Shown here: positions 27,504 through 36,478 of the stretch, piece after piece
Numbering within the stretch: position 1 is the stretch's first letter
How the letters are laid out: every line of letters begins with the position of its first letter
Position numbers and translations under genes: made by a program
The notes under the pieces: model-generated
Told to the model about the DNA's origin: nothing
Databases searched by the model: none
What the model saw: the letters and a program-made list of their open reading frames with translations, nothing else
Assembly: GCF_000423065.1 (NCBI RefSeq)
Contig: NZ_AUHG01000010.1
Coordinates: 372,001-436,000, forward strand
Direction: 5' to 3'
From: Christiangramia echinicola DSM 19838
Lineage (GTDB): Bacteria; Bacteroidota; Bacteroidia; Flavobacteriales; Flavobacteriaceae
DNA: 64,000 nt

Positions 27504-28427
27504 TTAATCTAGTTGTGTTTCGAATTGTGTAAGTTTCTTGAACTCATCAAGTCTCTTGTTCACCTGGTCACCTGTAAGCGTCTGCATCCTTTCAGTTCCA
27601 AATTTTTCAACGCAAAAGGAAGCCAGGTTAGAACCATAAATAATGGCACTCTTCATATTCTCGAAAGAAACATCTCCCGTTCTGGCAAGATATCCGATAA
27701 ATCCTCCAGCAAATGTATCTCCTGCTCCAGTTGGGTCAAATACTTCTTCTAAAGGAAGTGCCGGTGCAAAGAATACCTGGTCTTTATGGAATAATAAAGC
27801 TCCATGTTCTCCTTTTTTAATAACCACATATTTTGGTCCCATCTCCTCGATCTTTCTTGCTGCCTTTACAAGTGAATACTCTCCAGATAGTTGTCTTGCC
27901 TCTTCGTCATTAATTGTGATCACATCTACTCTGGCAATTACTTTCATTAGATCTTCCAGGGTATTATCCATCCAGAAGTTCATGGTGTCTAATACAACTA
28001 GTTTTGGATCTTGCACCTGGTCTAAAACGCTTAACTGCACCAAAGGGTGTAAATTACCAAGCATTATAAATTCAGAATCTTTATGAGATTCTGGAACCAC
28101 AGGTTTAAAATCTGCAAGTACATTCAGTTGAGTGTCTAATGTATCTCTGGAATTAAGGTCGTTATGGTATTTTCCACTCCAGAAGAATGTTTTTCCACCT
28201 TTCACCACTTCCAGGCCTTCAATATTTATATTACTCTTGGTTAATAGATCTAGGTATTCTTCAGGGAAATCTTCACCAACAACAGAAACTACAGCACTTT
28301 CAACATCAAAATTTGAAGCAGAAAGCCCGATATAGGTAGCAGCACCACCTAGAATTTTGTCAGTTTTTCCAAAGGGAGTTTCAATAGCATCGAACGCAAC
28401 GGTTCCAACAATAAGTAATTTGCTCAT
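27504..28427 (-). CDS. PfkB family carbohydrate kinase
   Basis: 307 aa from ATG 28427. Ribokinase fold; N-terminal LLIVGTVAFDAIETPFG, glycine-rich GGAATYIGLSAS, and the C-terminal anion hole/catalytic base DPTGAGDTFAGGFIG. Substrate may be a sugar or nucleoside; not decidable here. The frame is open to 28472, but the promoter -7 box at 28450-28457 lies inside that extension, which fixes the start at MSKLLIVG. Confidence 0.92.
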   Translation of the reverse strand: MSKLLIVGTVAFDAIETPFGKTDKILGGAATYIGLSASNFDVESAVVSVVGEDFPEEYLDLLTKSNINIEGLEVVKGGKTFFWSGKYHNDLNSRDTLDTQLNVLADFKPVVPESHKDSEFIMLGNLHPLVQLSVLDQVQDPKLVVLDTMNFWMDNTLEDLMKVIARVDVITINDEEARQLSGEYSLVKAARKIEEMGPKYVVIKKGEHGALLFHKDQVFFAPALPLEEVFDPTGAGDTFAGGFIGYLARTGDVSFENMKSAIIYGSNLASFCVEKFGTERMQTLTGDQVNKRLDEFKKLTQFETQLD

Positions 28428-28449
28428 AATAGGTTTTAAAATGACGCTG

Positions 28450-28480
28450 CAAATATACAGTTTGTTTTTCAAGGTATAAA
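28450..28480 (-). promoter_or_regulatory. Promoter of the PfkB kinase gene
   Basis: Minus strand TTTA-N19-TATATTTG, perfect -7 box, 22 bp upstream of ATG 28427. Confidence 0.6.
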
Positions 28481-28501
28481 CCTGAATGTGCCTCCTAAAT
28501 G

Positions 28502-28966
28502 TTAAGCTTTATATCCTACATCTTCCGGAAGATCTTTTCCTTTAGACGCCATAACTGCTAAAGCATCACATCGCTCATTCTGTGGGTGGTCGTTATGGCC
28601 TTTTATCCATTGAAATTGAACCTGATGTTTTCTAATCTCCTTAAGAAATTCTTTCCAGAGGTCACTGTTCTTCCTGTTCACGAAGTTTTTTTTCTCCCAC
28701 CCAAATATCCATTTCTTGTTGACGGCATCAGAAACATATTTAGAGTCTGTGAAGACTTTTACAGGTGTACCGGGACTTTTTAATTGTTTTAAAGCTATTA
28801 TCACGGCAAGTAATTCCATTCTATTGTTGGTGGTAAACTTAAAGCCACAAGAGAATTCCTTTTTGTATGGTTTGCCTACCCATTCCATCACAATACCATA
28901 GCCACCTGGACCTGGGTTTCCTCTTGCCGCACCATCGGTGTAAATATGAACTTTTGGTGTATGCAC
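28502..28966 (-). CDS. rnhA: Ribonuclease HI
   Basis: 154 aa from a GTG start. Cleaves RNA in RNA-DNA hybrids. Catalytic residues visible in IYTDGAARGNPGPGG (Asp), NNRMELLAVI (Glu) and FTDSKYV (Asp); WIKGHNDHPQNERCDALA carries the basic/His loop and final Asp. Its GTG overlaps the purN stop (TAGTG), so it is coupled to purN. Confidence 0.95.
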   Translation of the reverse strand: MHTPKVHIYTDGAARGNPGPGGYGIVMEWVGKPYKKEFSCGFKFTTNNRMELLAVIIALKQLKSPGTPVKVFTDSKYVSDAVNKKWIFGWEKKNFVNRKNSDLWKEFLKEIRKHQVQFQWIKGHNDHPQNERCDALAVMASKGKDLPEDVGYKA

Positions 28967-29562
28967 TAATTATTTTTTTCTAATAATTTCTGAATCACTT
29001 CCGGGAAGTGTTTGTATTCTAATTCATGAATTTTACCGGCGAGGCTATCTGGAGTTTCGTTTTCCTCAATAGGCGTAGTAGCCTGAAAAATGGTTTGTCC
29101 TTCATCATATTTTTCATTTACATAATGAATTGTGATGCCACTTTCCTTTTCCTTTTCAGCAATAACCGTTTCATGGACTTTAGAGCCATACATTCCTTTA
29201 CCGCCATATTTAGGTAATAAAGCAGGGTGTATATTAATGATTCTATCAGGAAATTCTCTGATGATGTTTGAAGGGAAAAGCCAAAGGAATCCAGCTAGCA
29301 CAATAAGATCTGGCTCTATATCCTTTAAAATATTAAGAACATCACGGCTATTGTAAAAGGCTTCTCTATCAAATAATAGGGCTTTTACGTTAAGATCATG
29401 CGCTCTTTTAAGAGCACCCGCCGACCTTTTGTTAGAAAGTACTGCAGAGATCTCTACATTCTTGGAATTTTGGAAGAATTTTATGATATTTTCGGCATTA
29501 GTGCCAGAACCTGAAGCAAAAATTATAATCTTACTCTTTTTCGCATTCTCTTTCTCACTCAA
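28966..29562 (-). CDS. purN: Phosphoribosylglycinamide formyltransferase (folate-dependent)
   Basis: 198 aa. Transfers formyl from 10-formyl-THF to GAR in purine synthesis. IFASGSGTNAENI binds the phosphate, catalytic Asn/His/Asp in INIHPALLPKYGGKG and HYVNEKYDEGQTIFQ. Length normal. First gene of a purN-rnhA pair; the divergent acpP operon starts 150 bp away. Confidence 0.96.
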   Translation of the reverse strand: MSEKENAKKSKIIIFASGSGTNAENIIKFFQNSKNVEISAVLSNKRSAGALKRAHDLNVKALLFDREAFYNSRDVLNILKDIEPDLIVLAGFLWLFPSNIIREFPDRIINIHPALLPKYGGKGMYGSKVHETVIAEKEKESGITIHYVNEKYDEGQTIFQATTPIEENETPDSLAGKIHELEYKHFPEVIQKLLEKNN

Positions 29563-29672
29563 AATAAGGTTGTTAACATTTATTAGGATGTAAAATTAAA
29601 GGCTTTAAACGAATTTTATGTAAATTACCACCACATTTTTAGAGTAAAAATCGGTTTTAAAATAAAGTTTTT

Positions 29673-29680
29673 TATTTTTG
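29673..29680 (+). promoter_or_regulatory. -7 box of the acpP-fabF-rnc operon
   Basis: TATTTTTG matches TAnnTTTG fully, 30 bp before the acpP ATG. No good -33 box at 19 bp (ATCG). Confidence 0.4.
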
Positions 29681-29709
29681 CCACCTAATCAAAATTAAAA
29701 TAAAAAATT

Positions 29710-29946
29710 ATGTCAGACATTGCATCAAGAGTAAAAGCTATTATCGTTGACAAATTGGGAGTTGACGAGAATGAAGTTGTAAACGAAGCCAGCTTCACCA
29801 ACGACTTGGGTGCTGATTCACTAGACACAGTAGAATTAATCATGGAATTCGAAAAGGAATTTGACATTCAGATCCCAGACGATCAAGCTGAGAATATTGC
29901 TACTGTAGGTCAGGCAATTTCATATATCGAAGACGCTAAGAAATAA
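29710..29946 (+). CDS. acpP: Acyl carrier protein
   Basis: 78 aa, acidic. Carries fatty-acyl chains on a phosphopantetheine arm at Ser37 in [16 protein letters not shown]. Standard size and four-helix pattern. 14 bp upstream of fabF; classic acpP-fabF-rnc order. Confidence 0.98.
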   Translation: MSDIASRVKAIIVDKLGVDENEVVNEASFTNDLGADSLDTVELIMEFEKEFDIQIPDDQAENIATVGQAISYIEDAKK

Positions 29947-29960
29947 AACGAACACACCAT

Positions 29961-31214
29961 ATGGAGTTAAAGCGAGTAGTAGTTACAGGCCTTGGTGCCT
30001 TAACCCCAATTGGTAACAATTTAGAGGAATATTGGGATGGACTAAAGAACGGTAGAAGTGGTAGCGCGCCTATCACTTATTTTGATACCGAAAAGTTCAA
30101 AACTAAATTCGCTTGTGAACTCAAAAACTTTGATCCTCTCGAGCATTTTGATCGTAAGGAAGCCAGAAAACTTGATAGGTTCGCGCAGTATGCAATGGTA
30201 TCTGCAGACGAAGCAATTCAGGATTCAGGTATAGACCTGGATACTGTAGATAAATACCGTGTAGGTGTTATCTGGGGTGCAGGGATAGGAGGTCTGGAAA
30301 CATTCCAGAACGAAATGATCAATTATGCAGAAGGAGATGGATCTCCAAGATTCAATCCTTTCTTTATTCCGAAAATGATCGCTGATATTGCCCCGGGTAA
30401 TATTTCTATCAAACACGGATTTATGGGAGCCAATTATACCACTGTATCGGCTTGTGCATCATCGGCTAACGCTATGATAGATGCTTTAAACAATATTCGT
30501 TTAGGCCACAGTGATGTAATTGTTTCTGGAGGATCTGAAGCAGCAGTGACTATCGCTGGAATGGGTGGTTTTAACGCAATGCATGCCCTTTCAACCAGAA
30601 ATGAAAGTCCTCAAACTGCTTCGAGACCATTTGACTCAACCAGAGATGGATTTGTGCTTGGTGAAGGTGGTGGAGCGCTTATACTTGAAGAGTATGAGCA
30701 TGCTAAAGCCAGAGGAGCTAAGATCTATGCCGAAGTATTAGGCGGTGGGTTATCTTCAGATGCTTATCACATGACAGCTCCTCATCCTGAAGGGGACGGG
30801 GTCGTAGCGGTTATGAAAAACTGTCTTAGGAATGCAGGTCTAAAACCAGAGGATGTTGATGCTATCAATACTCATGGGACCTCAACACCTCTAGGAGATG
30901 TTGCAGAGTTAAAGGCTATTTCTAAGGTTTTTGGTGAACATGCGAAGAATATTAATATTAACTCGACAAAATCGATGACAGGTCACTTACTTGGTGCTGC
31001 CGGAGCGATAGAAGCAATTGCTGCTATCTTATCTATGAAGCATGGTTTAGTGCCACCAACGATTAATCATGAGAATATTGATGAAAACATCGATCCGGAA
31101 CTTAATCTAACATTGAACAAAGCTCAAAAGAGAGATGTTAATGTGGTGATGAGCAATACATTCGGTTTTGGAGGACACAATGCTTGCGTGGTGTTTAAAA
31201 AACTTGACGAATAA
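29961..31214 (+). CDS. fabF: 3-oxoacyl-[acyl-carrier-protein] synthase II
   Basis: 417 aa. Condenses malonyl-ACP with acyl-ACP in fatty-acid elongation. Catalytic Cys165 (VSACASS), His305 (NTHGTSTPLGD) and His342 (MTGHLLGAAG), glycine-rich GFGGHNACVVF near the end. Sits between acpP and rnc with 3-14 bp gaps. Confidence 0.98.
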   Translation: MELKRVVVTGLGALTPIGNNLEEYWDGLKNGRSGSAPITYFDTEKFKTKFACELKNFDPLEHFDRKEARKLDRFAQYAMVSADEAIQDSGIDLDTVDKYRVGVIWGAGIGGLETFQNEMINYAEGDGSPRFNPFFIPKMIADIAPGNISIKHGFMGANYTTVSACASSANAMIDALNNIRLGHSDVIVSGGSEAAVTIAGMGGFNAMHALSTRNESPQTASRPFDSTRDGFVLGEGGGALILEEYEHAKARGAKIYAEVLGGGLSSDAYHMTAPHPEGDGVVAVMKNCLRNAGLKPEDVDAINTHGTSTPLGDVAELKAISKVFGEHAKNININSTKSMTGHLLGAAGAIEAIAAILSMKHGLVPPTINHENIDENIDPELNLTLNKAQKRDVNVVMSNTFGFGGHNACVVFKKLDE

Positions 31215-31217
31215 CTA

Positions 31218-31949
31218 ATGAGCGTTATTCGTAACATATTAAATTCCCGTTCTTCACAAGGCGGGAATTTTTTTAATATACTTACCCAAATACTCGGATT
31301 TAAACCAAAATCCATTACTCACTATAAAAAAGCTTTTACCCACAGATCTTTGAACCGAAAGGATGAAGAGGGGAATGCCATAAACTTTGAGCGTATGGAG
31401 TTTCTGGGGGATGCTATGCTGAGTGCTGTAGTTGCTTCGCATCTATTTAAAGCTGTTCCTGGAGGGAATGAAGGCTATTTAACTAAGATGAGGTCTAAAG
31501 TGGTAAGTAGAAAGCACTTGAATGAGCTTGGTAAAGACCTTGGTCTCATCAAACATGTGCAAACCAATATCCCGAAAGATCAATTTGGGGTGAATATTCA
31601 TGGAAATTTATTCGAAGCCCTGGTAGGTGCGATTTATCTTGATAGAGGTTATAAATATTGCAAGCGCTTCATCTATGAGAGGGTAATAGATCCATACGTG
31701 GATATTGAGCAGCTGGAAGGAAAAGTGATAAGCTACAAGAGTTTGTTGATAGAATGGTGCCAGAAAGAAAAAAAGGAATTCGATTTCGAGGTATATGAAG
31801 ATACTGGTAACGACGAGCTAAAACATTTCGCTGTAAAGTTGAGGATTAATCAACGGGTTGTGGCTAAAGCCAGAGCCACTTCAAAAAAGAAAGCTGAAGA
31901 AAAAGCTTCTAAGAGAGCCTACTATGCCCTTCAAAATAAAATCGAGTAA
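31218..31949 (+). CDS. rnc: Ribonuclease III
   Basis: 243 aa. Cleaves double-stranded RNA (rRNA and mRNA processing). RNase III signature NFERMEFLGDAMLSAV with catalytic Glu/Asp, second acidic set in HGNLFEALVGAIYLD, and a C-terminal dsRNA-binding domain (about 175-240, ending KKAEEKASKRAYYAL). An N-terminal extension of about 25 residues is normal in the phylum. Starts 3 bp after fabF. Confidence 0.96.
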   Translation: MSVIRNILNSRSSQGGNFFNILTQILGFKPKSITHYKKAFTHRSLNRKDEEGNAINFERMEFLGDAMLSAVVASHLFKAVPGGNEGYLTKMRSKVVSRKHLNELGKDLGLIKHVQTNIPKDQFGVNIHGNLFEALVGAIYLDRGYKYCKRFIYERVIDPYVDIEQLEGKVISYKSLLIEWCQKEKKEFDFEVYEDTGNDELKHFAVKLRINQRVVAKARATSKKKAEEKASKRAYYALQNKIE

Positions 31950-32057
31950 TTTTTAACGAATTACTGTAAACTATAACGTTTTCGTAAAAAATTATGAATT
32001 TTAAGGCCTTATAATCTTCATTTTATTAATCAAATAGTATCTTTAACCTTAAAGTAA

Positions 32058-32549
32058 ATGTTTATGCAATCGCATAAAATGCTTCTGGAAGTTGAAGATG
32101 AATATTTTTATTTGATCGCCATTTATTCTTCATTAGAGGGATATAAGATGGCGTATTTTATAAATAAGCATCTTAAAATTAAACTTGAAAGAGAGCGAAG
32201 AGATATAGACTTTAATCATGCAGAGTATGCCGCTCTTTATGAATTATATTCTCAAAAAGACCCGAATTCTTCCTATAGTATAGACCTTGTTTCTAATAAA
32301 TTCAAGGGTAAACCCAAGAAGATCCTAAGTTCAGGATCCCTTTTTGAGGAGGAAGAATTAAGTCCGCAGGAAGTAAATCTTATTCCTGAATATAATAAAG
32401 TGGACTATTTTCTTAGAATGAGCGAAGAGATTCATCCTAAGGAATTTACGAGAATGCTTAGTAAGATCGGGCAAATTCCAGGTGTACAGGCAGCTTATGC
32501 AATTGATGTAGATAATTTAAAATCCAAACAAAATCTAATTTTCGAATAA
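32058..32549 (+). CDS. IPExxxVDY family protein
   Basis: 163 aa. Named after its signature, here IPEYNKVDYFLRM (about 111-123). Lineage-specific to Bacteroidota, function unknown, no signal or membrane segment. Its stop overlaps the pyk start as TAATG, so it is translationally coupled to pyruvate kinase; this linkage may point to a role tied to glycolysis (inference). A -7-like box TATCTTTA lies at 32038-32045. Confidence 0.9.
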   Translation: MFMQSHKMLLEVEDEYFYLIAIYSSLEGYKMAYFINKHLKIKLERERRDIDFNHAEYAALYELYSQKDPNSSYSIDLVSNKFKGKPKKILSSGSLFEEEELSPQEVNLIPEYNKVDYFLRMSEEIHPKEFTRMLSKIGQIPGVQAAYAIDVDNLKSKQNLIFE

Positions 32550-33976
32550 TGCCTACCAACAAGAAAACAAAAATAGTCGCTACACTGGGCCCTGCAACCA
32601 GTAGTAAAGATGTATTAAGAAAAATGCTGCAGGAAGGTGTAAATGTTTTTCGTATTAATTTTTCCCATGCAGATTATGAAGATGTAAAGGTAAGGATTAA
32701 GATGATCCGTGAATTAAACGAAGAGGAAGGTTTTAATGCGGCGATTCTTGGTGACCTTCAGGGCCCTAAGCTTAGGGTAGGTGTGATGAAGGAAGAAGTA
32801 GTTGTAAATGAAGGAGACCAGATCGTTTTTGCAACGGGAGAAGAATTTAAAGGAACTGCAGAAAGAGTTTACATGAATTATGATTCTTTTCCAAGAGACG
32901 TAAAGGCAGGGGAAAGAATTCTATTAGATGATGGTAAGCTTATCTTTGAAGTGGTTAGCACAAATAAGAAGAATGAAGTAAAAACCAAAGTTATCCAGGG
33001 CGGTCCTCTTAAATCTAAGAAGGGGGTAAATCTGCCAAATACAAATATCTCTTTGCCAGCCCTTACAGAAAAAGATGTTAAGGATGCCATTTTTGCCTGT
33101 GAAATAGGAGTTGACTGGATGGCGCTTTCTTTCGTGAGACATGCTGAAGATCTTATCGAACTTCAGAATCTTATAAAAGAACATACAGAATATAAGATCC
33201 CGATCATCGCGAAAATTGAGAAGCCTGAAGGAGTTGCTAATATTGATAAGATCGTAGCATATTGTGACGGGCTTATGGTTGCTCGTGGAGATCTTGGAGT
33301 TGAAATTCCAGCTCAGGAAGTTCCGTTGATCCAGAAAAAACTGGTGTTAACTGCTAAAAAAGCAAGGATTCCCGTGATCATCGCTACTCAAATGATGGAA
33401 ACCATGATCACGAGCCTTACTCCAACAAGAGCTGAGGTGAACGATGTGGCAAACTCTGTTATGGATGGCGCAGATGCGGTGATGTTAAGTGGAGAAACTT
33501 CAGTTGGGCAGTATCCGGTGCAGGTTATTCAGAAAATGGCTCAGATACTTCACAGCGTGGAAAACTCGCCATTGATTAAGGTGCCACATGAGCCGCCTCA
33601 TGTAAGAACAAAAAGATATATCACAAAAGCGGTTTGTTATCATGCTGCGCATATGGCCAATGAGATAAAGGCGAAAGCTATTTGTACATTGACCAATAGT
33701 GGATATACGGCATTTCAGATCTCTGCATGGAGACCGGAAGCGCATATCCTCGTATTTACATCTAATCGAAGAATACTGAACCAATTGAGTTTGCTTTGGG
33801 GAGTAAAAGCATTTTACTATGATAAATTTGTAAGTACAGATGAGACCATAGATGATATAAATGATATAGCCAAAAAATACAAATTCGTTGAAGTAGGTGA
33901 TTTTACAATCAACCTTGCGGCGATGCCAATCACCGAAAAAGGTATGGTGAATACATTAAGAGTTTCAGAAATATAA
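32549..33976 (+). CDS. pyk: Pyruvate kinase
   Basis: 475 aa. Last step of glycolysis: PEP plus ADP to pyruvate and ATP. N-terminal KIVATLGPATSS, substrate/K+ region FRINFSHADYED, metal and catalytic segment IIAKIEKPEGV, MVARGDLGVEIP and ATQMMETMI, ADAVMLSGETSVGQYP. C-terminal regulatory domain present. Terminator at 34001-34039. Confidence 0.97.
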   Translation: MPTNKKTKIVATLGPATSSKDVLRKMLQEGVNVFRINFSHADYEDVKVRIKMIRELNEEEGFNAAILGDLQGPKLRVGVMKEEVVVNEGDQIVFATGEEFKGTAERVYMNYDSFPRDVKAGERILLDDGKLIFEVVSTNKKNEVKTKVIQGGPLKSKKGVNLPNTNISLPALTEKDVKDAIFACEIGVDWMALSFVRHAEDLIELQNLIKEHTEYKIPIIAKIEKPEGVANIDKIVAYCDGLMVARGDLGVEIPAQEVPLIQKKLVLTAKKARIPVIIATQMMETMITSLTPTRAEVNDVANSVMDGADAVMLSGETSVGQYPVQVIQKMAQILHSVENSPLIKVPHEPPHVRTKRYITKAVCYHAAHMANEIKAKAICTLTNSGYTAFQISAWRPEAHILVFTSNRRILNQLSLLWGVKAFYYDKFVSTDETIDDINDIAKKYKFVEVGDFTINLAAMPITEKGMVNTLRVSEI

Positions 33977-34000
33977 TAGAACTTACTTATTATAACTTAG

Positions 34001-34039
34001 AACCGGAAATTTATTGAAAGATAGGTTTCCGGTTTTTTT
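34001..34039 (+). terminator. Terminator of the IPExxxVDY-pyk operon
   Basis: Stem AACCGGAAA / TTTCCGGTT with a 16-base loop and T7; 25 bp after the pyk stop. Confidence 0.75.
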
Positions 34040-34089
34040 AATAATGATAATAACTGAAGTATTTACGTGATCTTCCCGAACCAGGATAT

Positions 34090-35181
34090 TTAAAACCTGA
34101 ATTTTAACTGTACAGAGATCTCTTTATCTATTTCTTTAGCATCTCCCTTATCTGTATTTAAATTTGATAAACTAATCCCAAGTAATCTTACTGAATCTTT
34201 CATTTTCTCCTGGTATAATAGATCTTTAGCGATCTCCAGGATCAATTCTTTATTCGATATATAGTAGTTGATCGTTTTACTTCGGGTTTGAAGGGTAAAA
34301 TCACTGTATTTTATCTTTAGCGTGATCGTTTTCCCGGCTACTTTACTTTTTTCCAGGCGTCGCTCTATTTCTTCAGCAATGTTTTCCAGGCGCTCCAGCA
34401 TAAAAATTTCAGATGAAATATTTTCATTGAAAGTCCTTTCGGCACCAAGAGATTTTCTAATTCGGTGAGGCTTTACTTCACTGTTATGGATTCCGCGAAC
34501 TACATTATAGAAATGGGAACCACTTTTTCCGAAGTGCTCTGAGAGATATTCTTCGGTCTTTGCTTTAAGATCTTTTCCATTGAAAATACCTAAACGGTAC
34601 ATCTTTTCAGCGGTAACTTTGCCCACTCCGTAAAACTTTCTAATATCCAGTTCCTCCAGAAATTCGAGGACTTCTTCGGGTGGTACAGTTTTTTGCCCAT
34701 TTGGTTTATTTACATCACTGGCTACCTTTGCGATGAACTTATTTATAGAAATTCCTGCGGAAGCGTTTAAACCAGTCTTTTCTTTTATCCTGTTTCTAAT
34801 TCGTTTAGCAATGAGAGTGGCACTGGGTAGTCCCTTTTTATTTTCGGTAACATCTAAATAAGCTTCATCGAGTGAAAGGGGTTCAACGAGGTCTGTGTAT
34901 TCAAAAAAAACTTCTCTAATTTGCTGAGATATCTCTTTATACCTTTCAAAACGTGGCTTTACAAATATAAGATCGGGACAATTACGTTTCGCAATCACAC
35001 TGCTCATAGCGCTGCGAATTCCATATTTTCTGGCCTCATAACTGGCGGTACTCACAACTCCTCGTTGAGAACTACCACCAACGGCTACCGGCTTTCCTCT
35101 TAGGTCTGGATTATCCAGCTGTTCTACCGAAGCATAAAAGGCATCCATGTCTATATGGATAATTTTGCGAAGTCTTTCCAC
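34090..35181 (-). CDS. dinB: DNA polymerase IV (Y-family, translesion)
   Basis: 363 aa. Error-prone synthesis past lesions. Catalytic carboxylates Asp11 (IHIDMDAFYASVE), Asp105 and Glu106 (SLDEAYLDV); thumb helix-hairpin-helix FYGVGKVTAEKMYRLGI; little-finger domain follows. The C-terminus ends QLKFRF, which fits a sliding-clamp-binding peptide. No LexA-like box recognised upstream. Confidence 0.95.
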   Translation of the reverse strand: MERLRKIIHIDMDAFYASVEQLDNPDLRGKPVAVGGSSQRGVVSTASYEARKYGIRSAMSSVIAKRNCPDLIFVKPRFERYKEISQQIREVFFEYTDLVEPLSLDEAYLDVTENKKGLPSATLIAKRIRNRIKEKTGLNASAGISINKFIAKVASDVNKPNGQKTVPPEEVLEFLEELDIRKFYGVGKVTAEKMYRLGIFNGKDLKAKTEEYLSEHFGKSGSHFYNVVRGIHNSEVKPHRIRKSLGAERTFNENISSEIFMLERLENIAEEIERRLEKSKVAGKTITLKIKYSDFTLQTRSKTINYYISNKELILEIAKDLLYQEKMKDSVRLLGISLSNLNTDKGDAKEIDKEISVQLKFRF

Positions 35182-35307
35182 GTGGTAAATTTAATGAAAC
35201 TTCCATTGGTCTCTTAGAGTTGCGGGAAATAGTCAGTTTTAGATTTTATTGGTAGATCATAGAATAAGAACTCAATTCATATAGAATCAATTTAGAAACA
35301 TAACACT

Positions 35308-35315
35308 TACCTTTG
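35308..35315 (+). promoter_or_regulatory. -7 box for the oxidoreductase-CYTH-lipoprotein run
   Basis: TACCTTTG, full match, 20 bp before the ATG at 35335; the -33 is not clear. Confidence 0.4.
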
Positions 35316-35334
35316 AAGGAGTACTTAACAAAAT

Positions 35335-36015
35335 ATGGAGCAAAAATCAGCAATAATACTGGGAGCCACAGGATTAACAGGAAGTATTCTACTAAACCGG
35401 CTTGTGGATGACGATCGATATCGTAAGGTCAAGGTCTTTTCCAGGAATCATGTTAGACGGAAACATGAGAAAATTGAAGAATACCTGATAGATCTATTTG
35501 AGCTTGAACAATTTGGTGAATTATTTAAGGCAGATGAAGTTTTTTGTTGTATTGGCAGTACCCAGAAGAAAACTCCTGATAATGATACGTACAGGATGGT
35601 AGATTTCGGGATTCCGGCGACGGCAGCAAAACTTTCAAAGCATAATAAAATTGAAACTTTCCAGGTGATCTCTGCCATGGGAGCCGATGAAGATAGCCGT
35701 ATTTTTTATAACAGGATCAAGGGAGAAATGGAAGGTGCGGTAATGGATCAAAAAATTAAGAACACATATATTCTAAGACCTTCCTTAATTGGTGGGAATA
35801 GAGATGAAAACCGACCATTCGAATTTATCTGGAAAAAGATCATGAATTTTGGAGATCATTTGTTGGTTGGAAAGCTAAAAAAATACCGATCTATACATCC
35901 CGAAACGATCGTAGATGCCATGGTATTTCTGGCTAATAATGAATATAAAAGCGGAAAGATCCAGAACGATGAGATCAAAACCATAGCGACTAAAGAAACA
36001 GGGAATTATGACTGA
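35335..36015 (+). CDS. NAD(P)-binding oxidoreductase (atypical short-chain dehydrogenase, SDR_a5/HTATIP2-like)
   Basis: 226 aa. Rossmann motif ILGATGLTGSILL (residues 8-20), then FCCIGSTQKKTPDNDTYRMVDFG and ISAMGADEDSRIFYNRIKGEME, typical of this NAD(P)H-binding group. Reaction unknown. Overlaps the CYTH gene by 8 bp. Confidence 0.85.
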   Translation: MEQKSAIILGATGLTGSILLNRLVDDDRYRKVKVFSRNHVRRKHEKIEEYLIDLFELEQFGELFKADEVFCCIGSTQKKTPDNDTYRMVDFGIPATAAKLSKHNKIETFQVISAMGADEDSRIFYNRIKGEMEGAVMDQKIKNTYILRPSLIGGNRDENRPFEFIWKKIMNFGDHLLVGKLKKYRSIHPETIVDAMVFLANNEYKSGKIQNDEIKTIATKETGNYD

Positions 36016-36478
36016 AATTGAAAGAAAGTTTTTGGTAAACTCCAATGATTTTAAGGAAGAAGCGTCAAAAAAAACATTGTTTATACAGGCATATTTAAAT
36101 ACTCATCCTGAAAGAACCATCAGGATACGAATATCAGACGATAGGGGCTATATGACCATTAAAGGGAAGTCTTCTAAAAATGGATTGAGTAGATATGAAT
36201 GGGAAAAAGAAATTCCGTTGGATGAAGCCCAGGAACTCTTAGAGCTATGTGAGCCAGGGAAGATCGAAAAATACCGGTATCATGTGAATGTTGGAGATCA
36301 TATGTACGAAGTTGATGAATTTCTCGGAGATAATCAGGGTTTGGTGCTGGCTGAGGTTGAACTGCAGGATGAAGAAGAAGAATTTAAAAGACCAGATTGG
36401 CTGGGTAAGGAAGTCACCGGGATTTTAGATTACTATAATTCAAAATTAATTACGAAACCATATAAAAACTGGAATTAA
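36008..36478 (+). CDS. CYTH domain protein (inorganic triphosphatase/adenylate cyclase-like fold)
   Basis: 156 aa. N-terminal EIERKFLV is the ExExK signature, followed by alternating Arg/Lys and Glu strands (RTIRIRIS, YMTIKGKSS, RYEWEKEIP, YEVDEF, VLAEVEL) lining the triphosphate tunnel. Most bacterial stand-alone forms hydrolyse tripolyphosphate or similar; the substrate here is not known. Coupled to both neighbours (8-bp overlap before, TAATG after). Confidence 0.9.
   Translation: MTEIERKFLVNSNDFKEEASKKTLFIQAYLNTHPERTIRIRISDDRGYMTIKGKSSKNGLSRYEWEKEIPLDEAQELLELCEPGKIEKYRYHVNVGDHMYEVDEFLGDNQGLVLAEVELQDEEEEFKRPDWLGKEVTGILDYYNSKLITKPYKNWN

Noticed and set aside
28428-28472. 15-residue N-terminal extension of the PfkB kinase
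   Set aside because: The promoter -7 box (28450-28457) lies inside it, and the Rossmann-like first strand starts right after ATG 28427.
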